From: Rhodospirillales bacterium
Lineage (GTDB): Bacteria; Pseudomonadota; Alphaproteobacteria; Acetobacterales; Acetobacteraceae
NCBI GenBank assembly: GCA_025352665.1
Contig: JANXSM010000120.1
Span: 1 to 64,000 of the forward strand
Reading direction: 5' to 3'
DNA length: 64,000 nt
Shown here: positions 44,939-54,811 of the stretch, piece by piece
Layout of the letters: the number at the start of each line of letters is the position of its first letter
How positions within the stretch are numbered: position 1 is the stretch's first letter
Made by a program: the position numbers and the translations under genes
Notes under the pieces: generated by a model
The model's database searches: none
Told to the model about the DNA's origin: nothing
Seen by the model: the letters and a program-made list of their open reading frames with translations, nothing else

Positions 44939-45943
44939 TTGCTGCGTTTTCTCCTGCGTCGCGTGACGCTGATCATCCCGACCTTCATCGGCGTTACGCT
45001 CGCAAGCTTCCTGCTGATCCATGCCGTGCCCGGCGATCCCATCGAAGTCCGGGTCGGCGAGCACGGCATAGCACCCGAACGCCTGGCGATCCTGCGCCAT
45101 GAGTTCGGGCTCGATCAGCCGCTGTGGAAGCAGTTCGCCGACTACGAGGTCCAGGTGGCCAGCGGCCATCTGGGCGCCTCCACCGTCACCCACCAGCCGG
45201 TGTGGGACGAGTTCCTGACCCTGTTTCCTGCAACCGTCGAGCTCTCCGTCTGCGCCCTGATCTTCGCGCTCGTCATCGGCCTGCCGCTCGGCGTCATCGC
45301 CGCCGTGAAACGCGGCACCGCGTTCGACTACGGGCTGATGGGTGTCTCCGTCACCGGCGCCTCCATGCCGATCTTCTGGTGGGGGCTGATGATGATCCTG
45401 GTGTTCTCGGTCTCGCTCGGCTGGACCCCGGTCGCCGGCCGCATCGGCGATGCCTTCTTCGTCGAGCCCTGGTCCGGCTTCATGCTGATCGACTCTTGGT
45501 TTTCCGACGACGACGGTGCCTTCGCCAGCGCCGTCTCGCATCTCATCCTGCCCACCATCGTGCTCGGCACCATCCCGCTCGCCACCATCGCGCGCATGAC
45601 CCGCTCCGCCATGCTCGAAGTGCTCGGCGACGACTTCATCCGCACCGCCCGCGCCAAGGGCCTGTCGCCGTTGCGCGTGGTCATCGTGCACGCCCTGCGC
45701 AACGCCCTCATCCCCGTGGTTACCGTGATCGGCCTGCAGGTCGGCGCCCTACTCGGGGGCGCCATCCTGACCGAAACGATCTTCGCCTGGCCCGGCGTTG
45801 GCCACTGGCTGATCGAGGCGATCCAGCGGCGCGACTATCCCGTGCTGCAGGGCGGAACCCTGCTGATCGCCGTGCTCGTCATGGCGGTGAACCTTGGAGT
45901 GGACGTGACCTACGGCTTCCTCAACCCGCGTATCCGCAAATGA
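44939..45943 (+). CDS. dppB: Dipeptide-type ABC transporter permease (DppB)
   Basis: 334 aa, starting at TTG 44939 one base after dppA ([20 protein letters not shown]). N-terminal helix, long periplasmic loop ([20 protein letters not shown]), then five more helices; EAA loop [20 protein letters not shown]. The periplasmic loop [20 protein letters not shown] is longer than usual, as in the DppB branch. Confidence 0.93.
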   Translation: MLRFLLRRVTLIIPTFIGVTLASFLLIHAVPGDPIEVRVGEHGIAPERLAILRHEFGLDQPLWKQFADYEVQVASGHLGASTVTHQPVWDEFLTLFPATVELSVCALIFALVIGLPLGVIAAVKRGTAFDYGLMGVSVTGASMPIFWWGLMMILVFSVSLGWTPVAGRIGDAFFVEPWSGFMLIDSWFSDDDGAFASAVSHLILPTIVLGTIPLATIARMTRSAMLEVLGDDFIRTARAKGLSPLRVVIVHALRNALIPVVTVIGLQVGALLGGAILTETIFAWPGVGHWLIEAIQRRDYPVLQGGTLLIAVLVMAVNLGVDVTYGFLNPRIRK

Positions 45944-46797
45944 GTGCCGCGCTGACCTTCTGGCGCAGCTTCGCGGTCAACCGTGGCGCCGTGCTGGGGC
46001 TGGCCGTCATGCTCGGCCTCGTCGTCCTCGCGGTGCTCGCCGACATCGCCGCCCCGTATTCGCCGATCGAGCAGTTCCGCGACAGTCTCCTGACCCCCCC
46101 GGTCTGGCAGGAAGGCGGCACCTGGCACTACCCGCTCGGCACCGACGATGTCGGCCGCGACATCCTCTCGCGCCTGATCTTCGGCGCCCGGCTGTCGCTC
46201 ATGATCGGGCTCACCGTGGTCACCCTGGCCCTTTGCCTCGGAACAGCGCTCGGCCTCACCGCAGCGTTCGCCGGCGGCATCGTCGATGTCGTCATCATGC
46301 GCACGATGGACGTGGTTCTGGTGTTCCCCAGCCTGCTGCTGGCAATCGTCGTGGTGGCCATCCTGGGCCCCGGCCTGTTCAACGCCATGATGGCCGTCGC
46401 CATCGTGTTCCTGCCCGGCTACACCCGTCTGGTCCGCGCCTCCGCCCTGTCGGAGCTGGCGCGCGATTATGTCACGGCCACGCGCAGCGCCGGCGCCGGC
46501 ACGCTGCGGCTGATGTTCAACACGGTGCTGCCCAACTGTGCGGCACCTCTGATCGTGCAGGCCTCGCTCGGCTTCTCCGGCGCCATCCTGGATGCCGCCG
46601 CCCTCGGCTTTCTTGGCCTGGGCGCGCAGCCGCCGACGCCGGAATGGGGCACCATGCTGGCGGGCGCCCTGCAATATTATCAGCGCGCCTGGTGGGTGCT
46701 GACGTTCCCGGGCCTCGCCATCCTGATCACCGTGCTGGCCTTCAACCTGCTCGGCGACGGGCTGCGCGATGCGCTCGACCCGAAGTTGAAACGCTGA
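45940..46797 (+). CDS. dppC: Dipeptide-type ABC transporter permease (DppC)
   Basis: 285 aa, start overlapping dppB (ATGA). [20 protein letters not shown] with first helix, the family motif [20 protein letters not shown] after it, and the EAA loop [21 protein letters not shown]-terminus [18 protein letters not shown]-type ([19 protein letters not shown]). Confidence 0.93.
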   Translation: MSAALTFWRSFAVNRGAVLGLAVMLGLVVLAVLADIAAPYSPIEQFRDSLLTPPVWQEGGTWHYPLGTDDVGRDILSRLIFGARLSLMIGLTVVTLALCLGTALGLTAAFAGGIVDVVIMRTMDVVLVFPSLLLAIVVVAILGPGLFNAMMAVAIVFLPGYTRLVRASALSELARDYVTATRSAGAGTLRLMFNTVLPNCAAPLIVQASLGFSGAILDAAALGFLGLGAQPPTPEWGTMLAGALQYYQRAWWVLTFPGLAILITVLAFNLLGDGLRDALDPKLKR

Positions 46798-47746
46798 TGG
46801 CGCTGCTCGAAATCCGTAACCTCGTCGTCGAATTCGGCCGCTTCCGCGCCGTCGACGGCGTCGACCTTACCGTCGAGGCCGGCGAGATCCTGTGCGTGGT
46901 CGGCGAGAGCGGCTCCGGCAAATCGGTCTCCATGCTGGCCGTGATGGGGCTGATCGGCTGGCCCGGAAAAGTGAGCGCCGACGTGATGCGCTTCGACGGC
47001 ATCGACCTGCTCGGCCTGTCCCCCCGTGCGCGGCGCAAGCTGGTCGGCCGCGACATCGCCATGGTGTTCCAGGAGCCGACCACCTCGCTCAACCCCTGCT
47101 ACCCGGTCGGCTGGCAGATCGCCGAAAGCCTCCGCGCCCACAACGCCGTGCCCCGCGCCCAGGTGCGCGACCGGGTGATCGAACTGCTCGACCAGGTCGG
47201 CATCCCAGCCCCTGCGTCACGCCTCGGCGCCTTCCCGCATCAGCTGTCCGGTGGCATGAACCAGCGCGTCATGATCGCCATGGCGATCTCCTGCAACCCG
47301 CGCCTGCTGATCGCGGACGAGCCCACCACAGCGCTCGACGTCACCATCCAAAAGCAGATCCTGGACCTTTTGGTCGACCTGCAGTCCAAGCGCGGCATGG
47401 CTCTGGCGTTGATCACCCACGACATGGGCGTGGTGGCGGAAACTGCGCATCGGGTGCAGGTGATGTATGCCGGCCAGATGGTGGAGGAGCAGCCGACCGA
47501 GGCGCTGTTCACCAAACCGCACCACCCCTACACGGCCGCCTTGCTCGCAGCCCTGCCGGAACGCGCGATGGGGGCATCGAGACTTCCGACCATCCCCGGC
47601 ATGGTGCCGGGGATCGACGACCGCCCGGTCGGCTGCCTGTTCAATCCGCGCTGCGGCCGGGTACAGGAGATCTGCCGCACCAGCGCGCCCCCACTGATCG
47701 GCGAGGCCGCGAAATTCCGCTGCTATTTCCCCCTGGGAGAATCGGC

Positions 47747-47750
<4 letters not shown>
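46797..47750 (+). CDS. dppD: Dipeptide-type ABC transporter ATPase (DppD)
   Basis: 317 aa, start overlapping the dppC stop (TGATG). Walker [14 protein letters not shown]-loop [13 protein letters not shown], signature [16 protein letters not shown], Walker [14 protein letters not shown], switch His ITHDMG. The C-terminal oligopeptide-transporter tail has the cysteine motif typical of 4Fe-4S-bearing DppD/OppD proteins ([18 protein letters not shown]). Confidence 0.94.
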
Positions 47751-48694
<944 letters not shown>

Positions 48695-48781
48695 CCTGCG
48701 CAAAGGCTTCAACTTGCCGAGCGGTGCGTGTAGTGAATGCGGGTCAAGACAACGGCTTGAACCTTGTCCGGGAGTCCCATC

Positions 48782-49894
48782 ATGTCATTCAATCGCCGTT
48801 CCATCCTCGCCACCGGCGCTGCCGCCGGTGCACTCAGCCTGTTCGGCCGCGGCCCGGCCCTTGCCGCAACCGCGCCCGGCCCGAAGGTGCCAGCAGCGCT
48901 TACCGCCGGCGCCAAGAAAGAAGGCGCGTTCAACGTCATCGGTCTGCCGCGCGACTGGGCGAATTGGGGCGTCAGCCTTGACCGCTTCCAAGAGCTTTAC
49001 GGCGTCAAGATCGACAGTGCCAACCCCGATGCCAGCTCCGCCGAGGAACTGCAGGCGATCCGCAGCCTGAAAAGCCAGCAGCGCGCGCCGGATGTGGTCG
49101 ATGTCAGCCCCGCCTTCGCCGTTACCGGCGCCAAGGAAAAGCTGTTCGCCCCGTACAAGGTCGCGACCTGGGCAGACATCCCGGCGGACACCAAGGACAC
49201 CGAAGGTCATTACTACGGCGACTATTACGGTGTCACCGCCTTTGCCGCCAATCGCTCCGTGGTGAAGAACATGCCGATGACCTGGGCGGATCTTAAAAAG
49301 CCCGAGTACAAGGGCATGATCGCCCTCAACGGCAACCCGTTGTCAGCCGGTGCCGCCATCGGTGCGGTCTTTGCCGCAGCGCTCGCCAACGGCGGCAGCT
49401 ACGACAACGTGCTGCCTGGCGTCGAGTTCTTTGCCGAACTCGCCAAGCTCGGCAATTTCAGCCCTTCCAAGGCAGGCGCTGCCAGCCTGGTTGCGGGCCA
49501 GACCCCGATCACGATCGATTGGGACTATCTCAGCCTCGGCTACAAGCAGGCCAACGCGGCCAAGGTGCAGATCGACGTGGTGGTGGCCAAGGACGCCAAG
49601 CCGTTCGGCAACTATTACTGCCAGGCGATCAGTGCCTTCGCCCCGCATCCGAACGCCGCCAAGCTGTGGATGGAATACGTCTACTCCGATGAAGGCCAGC
49701 TCGCCTTCCTCGGCGGCTTCGCCCATCCCATCCGGTTCGACGCGTTGGTCGCCGCCGGCAAAATCCCCAAGGCGGTGTTGGACACGCTGCCGCCGGCTGA
49801 AAGCTATAAGGGCATCAAGTTCGCGACCCTGGCGCAGGGCGATGCAGCCAAGAAGGTGATCGCGGACGCCTGGCCGCGCCTGGTGAAGGTCTAG
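48782..49894 (+). CDS. ABC transporter solute-binding protein (spermidine/putrescine or iron type, family 1-like)
   Basis: 370 aa. Twin-arginine leader FNRRSILATGAAAGALSLFG with ALA cleavage near residue 29. The body is of the PotD/FbpA-like superfamily (FNVIGLPRDWANWGVSLDRF, YYGDYYGVTAFAANRSVVKN, QTPITIDWDYLSLGYKQANA, ISAFAPHPNAAKLWMEYVYS). Ligand not readable. First of a four-gene importer with two PotB/C-like permeases and a PotA-like ATPase. Confidence 0.9.
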   Translation: MSFNRRSILATGAAAGALSLFGRGPALAATAPGPKVPAALTAGAKKEGAFNVIGLPRDWANWGVSLDRFQELYGVKIDSANPDASSAEELQAIRSLKSQQRAPDVVDVSPAFAVTGAKEKLFAPYKVATWADIPADTKDTEGHYYGDYYGVTAFAANRSVVKNMPMTWADLKKPEYKGMIALNGNPLSAGAAIGAVFAAALANGGSYDNVLPGVEFFAELAKLGNFSPSKAGAASLVAGQTPITIDWDYLSLGYKQANAAKVQIDVVVAKDAKPFGNYYCQAISAFAPHPNAAKLWMEYVYSDEGQLAFLGGFAHPIRFDALVAAGKIPKAVLDTLPPAESYKGIKFATLAQGDAAKKVIADAWPRLVKV

Positions 49895-49899
49895 GCTTC

Positions 49900-50745
49900 G
49901 TGCCGAAGGCTCCGATCGCCTGGCTGTTCATCGGAGCCTTCCTGGCGTTTTGCGCATTCTTCCTGGCGGCCCCGGCCGTCATGCTCATGGTGCAGTCCGT
50001 CGACGGTGACGACGGACTGACCCTGCAGTATTTCGCAGCCCTGGGTGATTATCGTTATCGGGTCGCCTTCTCCCATTCCCTGAGCCTGTCCTTCACTTCG
50101 GCCACGGTGGGCGTGATCGCCGGCGGACTGATCGCCTTTGCCGTGTTGAAACCGGACGCGCCGCGCTGGCTACGCGCTGTGGTCACCAGCTTCTCAGCGG
50201 TCGCGGCCAATTTCGCCGGTGTGCCGCTGGCCTTCGCCTTCATCGCCACATTGGGATCGCTGGGGCTTTTGACTTCGATGCTGAAATCGATCGGTATCGA
50301 CCTCTACGCGATCGGATTCAGCCTGTTTTCCATTTCGGGTCTCACGCTGGTGTATTCCTATTTCCAGATCCCATTGATGGTCATCATCATCACACCCGCC
50401 ATCCGGGCGATGCGGCCATCCTGGCGGGAGGCGGCTGAAAATCTCGGCGCCTCCTCCGGACAATATTGGCGGCTGGTCGGCTTGCCGGTGCTGGCCCCTT
50501 CGCTGCTGGCCGCCTGGATCCTGTTGTTCGGCAATTCCTTCTCGGCCTATGCGACCGCCTATGCGTTGACGTCGGGCAACATTGGTCTCGTCACCACGGA
50601 AATCTCGGCCGTGCTGTCCGGCAATGTCGTGTCCGAGCCCGGGGTGGGTGCCGCGCTGTCCGTTGGGATGATCGTGACCATGGTGGTGGTGCTGGCGATC
50701 AGCCAGATGCTGGCACGGCGTGCGTCGGCTTGGGTGAAAGGATGA
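49900..50745 (+). CDS. ABC transporter permease (PotB-like)
   Basis: 281 aa from GTG 49900, 5 nt after the binding protein. Six hydrophobic segments and the EAA loop PSWREAAENLGASSGQYWRL. Partner of the permease at 50742, whose start overlaps its stop. Confidence 0.9.
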   Translation: MPKAPIAWLFIGAFLAFCAFFLAAPAVMLMVQSVDGDDGLTLQYFAALGDYRYRVAFSHSLSLSFTSATVGVIAGGLIAFAVLKPDAPRWLRAVVTSFSAVAANFAGVPLAFAFIATLGSLGLLTSMLKSIGIDLYAIGFSLFSISGLTLVYSYFQIPLMVIIITPAIRAMRPSWREAAENLGASSGQYWRLVGLPVLAPSLLAAWILLFGNSFSAYATAYALTSGNIGLVTTEISAVLSGNVVSEPGVGAALSVGMIVTMVVVLAISQMLARRASAWVKG

Positions 50746-51506
50746 ACCGTCTGGGTTTTGGCGGCTGGACGATCTTGGTCTTGGCCGCCGTCTTTTTCGG
50801 TGTGCCGCTGGTCATGACAGCTGCGTTCAGCCTGTGGGAAGGCGGGGACCGCTACGGATGGTCGGCCTACCGGATCCTGCTGGCCTCGCCGCAATTGTTC
50901 AATTCGATGGCGCTTTCGATCGAGCTCGCCCTCGCCACGGTGGCAGCCGTGCTGGTGCTATTGCTGCCGGCCATGATCTTCATGAATCTCTATGCGCCAA
51001 GGCTGCGACCGCTGTTCGAATTCGTCGCGGCATTGCCCTTCGTGGTGCCGGCGATCGCCCTGGTCGCGGGTTTGTCCGCTTTGGTCACCGGTCCAGAATG
51101 GCTGATCGGTACGCCATTCTATCTGGTCATTCCGTATTTTTTCCTTGCACTGCCATACGCCTACCGCGCCATCGACGTCGGCCTGCGTTCGATCGACCTG
51201 CCAACCTTGACCGAGGCCGGCCAGTCGCTCGGCGCCGGCATGGGCCAGATCATCCACCTGGTGGTCCTGCCCAGCCTGCGCACCGCCCTGGTCGGCAGCA
51301 CGCTGCTGACCCTTGCTGTGGTGTTCGGTGAGTTCACCTTTGCCAATGTGCTGCTGTTTCACACCTACGCGGTCTATATCAACGAAATCGGCCAGCACGA
51401 GGCCACGGCCGCGGCGGCGCTGTCGGTGGCGAGCTTCCTGCTCACCTGGGCTGCAATGCTTGGCGTGCTGCTTGTGGGTCGCGGACGCATCACGGAAGGG
51501 AGCTGA
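50742..51506 (+). CDS. ABC transporter permease (PotC-like)
   Basis: 254 aa, ATG 50742 overlapping the previous stop (ATGA). Six segments; EAA-like loop DLPTLTEAGQSLGAGMGQII. MNRLGFGGWTILVLAAVFFG begins the first helix. Confidence 0.9.
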   Translation: MNRLGFGGWTILVLAAVFFGVPLVMTAAFSLWEGGDRYGWSAYRILLASPQLFNSMALSIELALATVAAVLVLLLPAMIFMNLYAPRLRPLFEFVAALPFVVPAIALVAGLSALVTGPEWLIGTPFYLVIPYFFLALPYAYRAIDVGLRSIDLPTLTEAGQSLGAGMGQIIHLVVLPSLRTALVGSTLLTLAVVFGEFTFANVLLFHTYAVYINEIGQHEATAAAALSVASFLLTWAAMLGVLLVGRGRITEGS

Positions 51507-51508
51507 GC

Positions 51509-52573
51509 ATGGCAACCGTCGAGATCCATGGAGTCCGCAAATCCTATGCCGGACGCGAAGTCCTGGCGCAGCTCGACCTTGCCATGACCGATGGCGAGCT
51601 GATCTGCCTGCTCGGCCCAAGCGGCTGTGGCAAGACCACACTGCTGCGCATCATCGCAGGCTTCATCCAGCCGGATGTCGGCACCGTCGTGGTCGGCGGT
51701 CAGGACGTGACGAAGCTGTCCGCGAGCGAGCGGCGCATGGGCATGGTGTTCCAGTCCTACTCGTTGTTCCCCAACATGACGGCCCTCGACAACGTCCGCT
51801 TCGGCCCCCGCGTGGCCGGCCGGCCGAAGCCTGAGCAGCTCAAGCGCGCCACCGACCTGCTGGACCTCGTTGGCCTTGCCGCCCACGCTGGCAAGTTCCC
51901 CCACCAGCTGTCGGGCGGCCAGCAGCAGCGCGTAGCCCTCGCCCGGGCGCTTGCCGTGCAGCCGCAGGTGCTGCTGCTCGACGAGCCGCTGTCGGCACTC
52001 GACGCCAAGGTGCGCGTGCAGCTGCGCGATGAAATCCGACGCATCCAGCGCGAGACCGGTGTCACCACAGTGCTGGTGACGCATGACCAGGAGGAGGCAC
52101 TATCGATCGCCGACCGGGTCGCGGTCATGAACGGCGGCCGAGTGCTGCAGGTGGCCAGTCCCGCAACCATCTACCGCGTGCCAGCCGACGGTTTCGTGGC
52201 CCGCTTCATCGGTTCCGGCGCGGTACTGGCCGGTGTGGCCGACGCGGGCAGGGTGCGCATGGGCGCCCTGATGCTGCCGGCCACCGCGGCCACCGCCCAC
52301 GCGGCCGGTCAGCACGTCGAACTCTTCGTCCGCCCCGAGCATGTCCGCCTGGAGGCCATGAACGGCCACATCCCGCCCGGAGCCCTCGCGGCGGACGTCC
52401 GCGAAACGGTGTTCCTCGGTGCCCTCACCCGCATCCGCGTCGCCCTGCGCGAGGCGGATGGCGAGGTTTGGGCCGACCTGCCCAGCGAGCATGCCGAAGC
52501 CTTCAAACCCGGCAGCCCCGTGCTGGCGCGATGGGACGAAGCGGCACCCCGCGTGATGAAGCGGCTGATGTAG
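51509..52573 (+). CDS. ABC transporter ATPase (PotA-like, with TOBE domain)
   Basis: 354 aa. Walker A LGPSGCGKTTLLR, Q-loop MVFQSYSLFPNMT, signature QLSGGQQQRVALARALAV, Walker B VLLLDEPLSALDA, switch His VTHDQEEAL. TOBE domain from about residue 280 (VELFVRPEHVRLEAM). It starts 2 nt after the permease. Completes the importer. Confidence 0.93.
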   Translation: MATVEIHGVRKSYAGREVLAQLDLAMTDGELICLLGPSGCGKTTLLRIIAGFIQPDVGTVVVGGQDVTKLSASERRMGMVFQSYSLFPNMTALDNVRFGPRVAGRPKPEQLKRATDLLDLVGLAAHAGKFPHQLSGGQQQRVALARALAVQPQVLLLDEPLSALDAKVRVQLRDEIRRIQRETGVTTVLVTHDQEEALSIADRVAVMNGGRVLQVASPATIYRVPADGFVARFIGSGAVLAGVADAGRVRMGALMLPATAATAHAAGQHVELFVRPEHVRLEAMNGHIPPGALAADVRETVFLGALTRIRVALREADGEVWADLPSEHAEAFKPGSPVLARWDEAAPRVMKRLM

Positions 52574-52633
52574 TTTCGTCACGTTTGCGTGGAGGGGCTG
52601 GGCACCGCACCCGGCGATCCGTAGGATGGGATT

Positions 52634-54610
52634 ATGCTGCACCTGCGAAGTCTTCAATTCCCGGGAGCAAAGCCCCTAACTTCGCGTATAGCGGCAACCG
52701 TTGCGGGCCTGTGGGATAGGTTCTCCCTGGGCGACCCCGGGCTGGTCCGCCTGATCCTGGCCGCCCGTGGCACTTTGTCGGTCGCGTTGACTACCTTTGC
52801 GTCCATCCTGGTCGGGCGCCTCATCGGTGCCCCGCCGGCCGAATTCGCCGCCGGCATCGTGTTCAGCTGCATGGTGCCATTCATGATGCAGGAGCCGCGA
52901 TGGTGCCAACGCCAGGTCAGCATGCTCGTGCTGGCCGTCCCCGCGCTACTGGTGTCGGCTCTGACCTCGTTTCTGCATAGCCAGCGGCTGGCCGGGGAGG
53001 CATTCTTCCTGGCTCTGCTGTTCGCCTGCTTCCTGTTCCAGTCGCACCATCGTCGCGTAATGGCGCTCGGCCTGGTCGGCGTGGTGATGACCTATATCGG
53101 CCTGTTTCTGCGCCTGCCGCCGTCCACCATTCCAATCCAGGCACTGTCGGTGCTGCTCGCCATTCCGATGACTTCGCTGGCCTGTTTCGTGATCCTGCCG
53201 CTCAGCCCGACGCGCACCTTGCGCCGCACCGTCCGGGCCGTGCAGCTCAGTGTCGTCCAGGTGCTGCACGACGCCGGGCCCGAGCCTGCGGCCAGGCAGC
53301 GCCTGCAACGCAGCCTTGCCCGGCTCAACACAGTGGCGTTGGCAGCCGACGGGCAACTGGGCCTGTTCGAACCGCAAACACGCGAGGCGCTGCGGCTCGC
53401 CCTCATCAACCTCGAACTGGCAACGGCGCAGCTGCTCGTGGCTCTGTCGCAGGCGCCCGCCACGGGGCGGCACATGCGGGTCCTGCAATGGCATGCCAGG
53501 CGACTGCGCCACGGCCAGTGGTTTGACGCGGCCGTCGGTGCCCAGTCGAACGACAAGATACGACGCGCCTTGCACCATATTTCCCGCGCCGCCGGTTCGC
53601 TAGATGCCGCCTCTATTGGCATTGCAACACAATCCACGGCGCTGGCTCCGTCCGCGGTTTCCCCTGGCGGCGGACCGTTGGCCTGGCGTCTGGCCTTTCG
53701 CGTGACCTTCGCCTGCGCTCTGGCCATGGCCGGCGGCATCGCTTTGTCAGAGAACCGCTGGTTCTGGTCGGTCATTACCACCTATCTGGTGTTCCTCGGC
53801 GCTCGTTCGCGCGGCGATACCATCTACAAAGGACTGCAGCGCGTGGGCGGCACCATCTTGGGCATCCTCGCCGGTCTCCTGTTGGCGTATTTGATGACGG
53901 GAGACGCCATCGGCGAAGTTGCTGTGATTTTGCTGTCTCTGTTCGGCATGTATTACTGCATCACCGCCTCCTACACCCTCGGCATCTTCTGCGTGACCAT
54001 CTTGCTTGGATTGCTTTACGGCATGCTGGGATCGCCGATCGAAGAACTGCTGCTGCTGCGGCTGGAGGAGACCGCGATCGGCGCGGCCGCGGCCATCTTC
54101 GTGGCGGCCTTCGTGTTGCCGACTCGCACGCGCGAACAGGTCACTCAATCCGGCCGAGCCGTCCTGCGCGCGTTGGCCGGAGCGTTGCGGGCCAGCCACC
54201 TAAACGTGGCCAGCGAGCCTTCCGACGCCCCGGCCGCTATGCGCGCCGTCGATCGCGAGGTGGCGGATTTGCGCCTGGCCCTGCTGCCGTTGACCGCGGG
54301 ACGGTTCTGGGTCTCGCGCGGTGGCCTGGAACAGCCGGCCTCGGCCTTGCTGGACTGCGTGAACTGGGCACGCGCGGTCACGCTCGGCTCGCCAACCGGC
54401 CCTGCGGATGCGGCGCGGCTGGGTCATATCGCCGATCATTTGGCCAGCCTCGCCGAAGCCACTCCCGGACATGATCCCACCCAGGCGAGGCCGTTGGCCC
54501 CGCAGCTTTATGTCTCGCCGGATCCGCTCGACCAGCTCGAGCGCGCCGTCCACATGCTGGACGAAAGGATCGCCATAGGCGCCCTCGCGGGCTTCGGTCT
54601 CGGGCGCTGA
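52634..54610 (+). CDS. FUSC-family (aromatic acid exporter / AaeB-like) membrane protein
   Basis: 658 aa. Two blocks of transmembrane helices: residues about 40-185 (ARGTLSVALTTFASILVGRL, CMVPFMMQEPRWCQRQVSML) and about 345-510 (FRVTFACALAMAGGIALSEN, RWFWSVITTYLVFLGARSRG with the FUSC RxxxxR-G-D-T motif). A cytoplasmic domain joins them and a second follows. This is the FUSC / AaeB/p-hydroxybenzoate efflux layout. Its position next to aromatic-catabolism remnants is suggestive only. It starts 60 nt after the ATPase gene, probably a separate unit. Confidence 0.85.
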   Translation: MLHLRSLQFPGAKPLTSRIAATVAGLWDRFSLGDPGLVRLILAARGTLSVALTTFASILVGRLIGAPPAEFAAGIVFSCMVPFMMQEPRWCQRQVSMLVLAVPALLVSALTSFLHSQRLAGEAFFLALLFACFLFQSHHRRVMALGLVGVVMTYIGLFLRLPPSTIPIQALSVLLAIPMTSLACFVILPLSPTRTLRRTVRAVQLSVVQVLHDAGPEPAARQRLQRSLARLNTVALAADGQLGLFEPQTREALRLALINLELATAQLLVALSQAPATGRHMRVLQWHARRLRHGQWFDAAVGAQSNDKIRRALHHISRAAGSLDAASIGIATQSTALAPSAVSPGGGPLAWRLAFRVTFACALAMAGGIALSENRWFWSVITTYLVFLGARSRGDTIYKGLQRVGGTILGILAGLLLAYLMTGDAIGEVAVILLSLFGMYYCITASYTLGIFCVTILLGLLYGMLGSPIEELLLLRLEETAIGAAAAIFVAAFVLPTRTREQVTQSGRAVLRALAGALRASHLNVASEPSDAPAAMRAVDREVADLRLALLPLTAGRFWVSRGGLEQPASALLDCVNWARAVTLGSPTGPADAARLGHIADHLASLAEATPGHDPTQARPLAPQLYVSPDPLDQLERAVHMLDERIAIGALAGFGLGR

Positions 54611-54611
54611 A

Positions 54612-54746
54612 GATGGGCTGGTATCGCGCGCCGGCCTGGCCGGCGGCGGCTTCTCCAGCGACGCATCCGAAGCCTGGTGCACCTATCGCGGCAGCCTGAA
54701 ACTCAACGGCTTCCGCGTCGTGGTCGCGCGCGTCGGTGGCGGGTAA
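54612..54746 (+). pseudogene. Possible remnant of a formylglycine-generating-enzyme-type (SUMF1) domain
   Basis: The frame after the FUSC stop reads GLAGGGFSSDASEAWCTYRG then SLKLNGFRVVVARVGGG and a stop, resembling the C-terminal end of FGE-sulfatase (SUMF1) domains (RGGSWxxDxxxxRxAYRxxxxxxxGFRVVR). No start codon or other domain part. The remaining gap to the histidine kinase (to 54811) is empty. Confidence 0.4.
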
Positions 54747-54811
54747 ACCCCGTCCCGGCCATCACCGAAGGCCGTCCGGCGTAACCGGAACTGGGCTCCG
54801 CGCCCATCACC

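Noticed and set aside
42880-45069. 729-codon open frame on the minus strand
   Set aside because: Antisense shadow of doxX and dppA with Val/Gly/Asp-rich composition.
49900-52573. Assigning the four-gene importer to spermidine specifically
   Set aside because: The ATPase and permeases look PotABC-like but the binding protein lacks clear polyamine-site residues, so only a family-level call is given.
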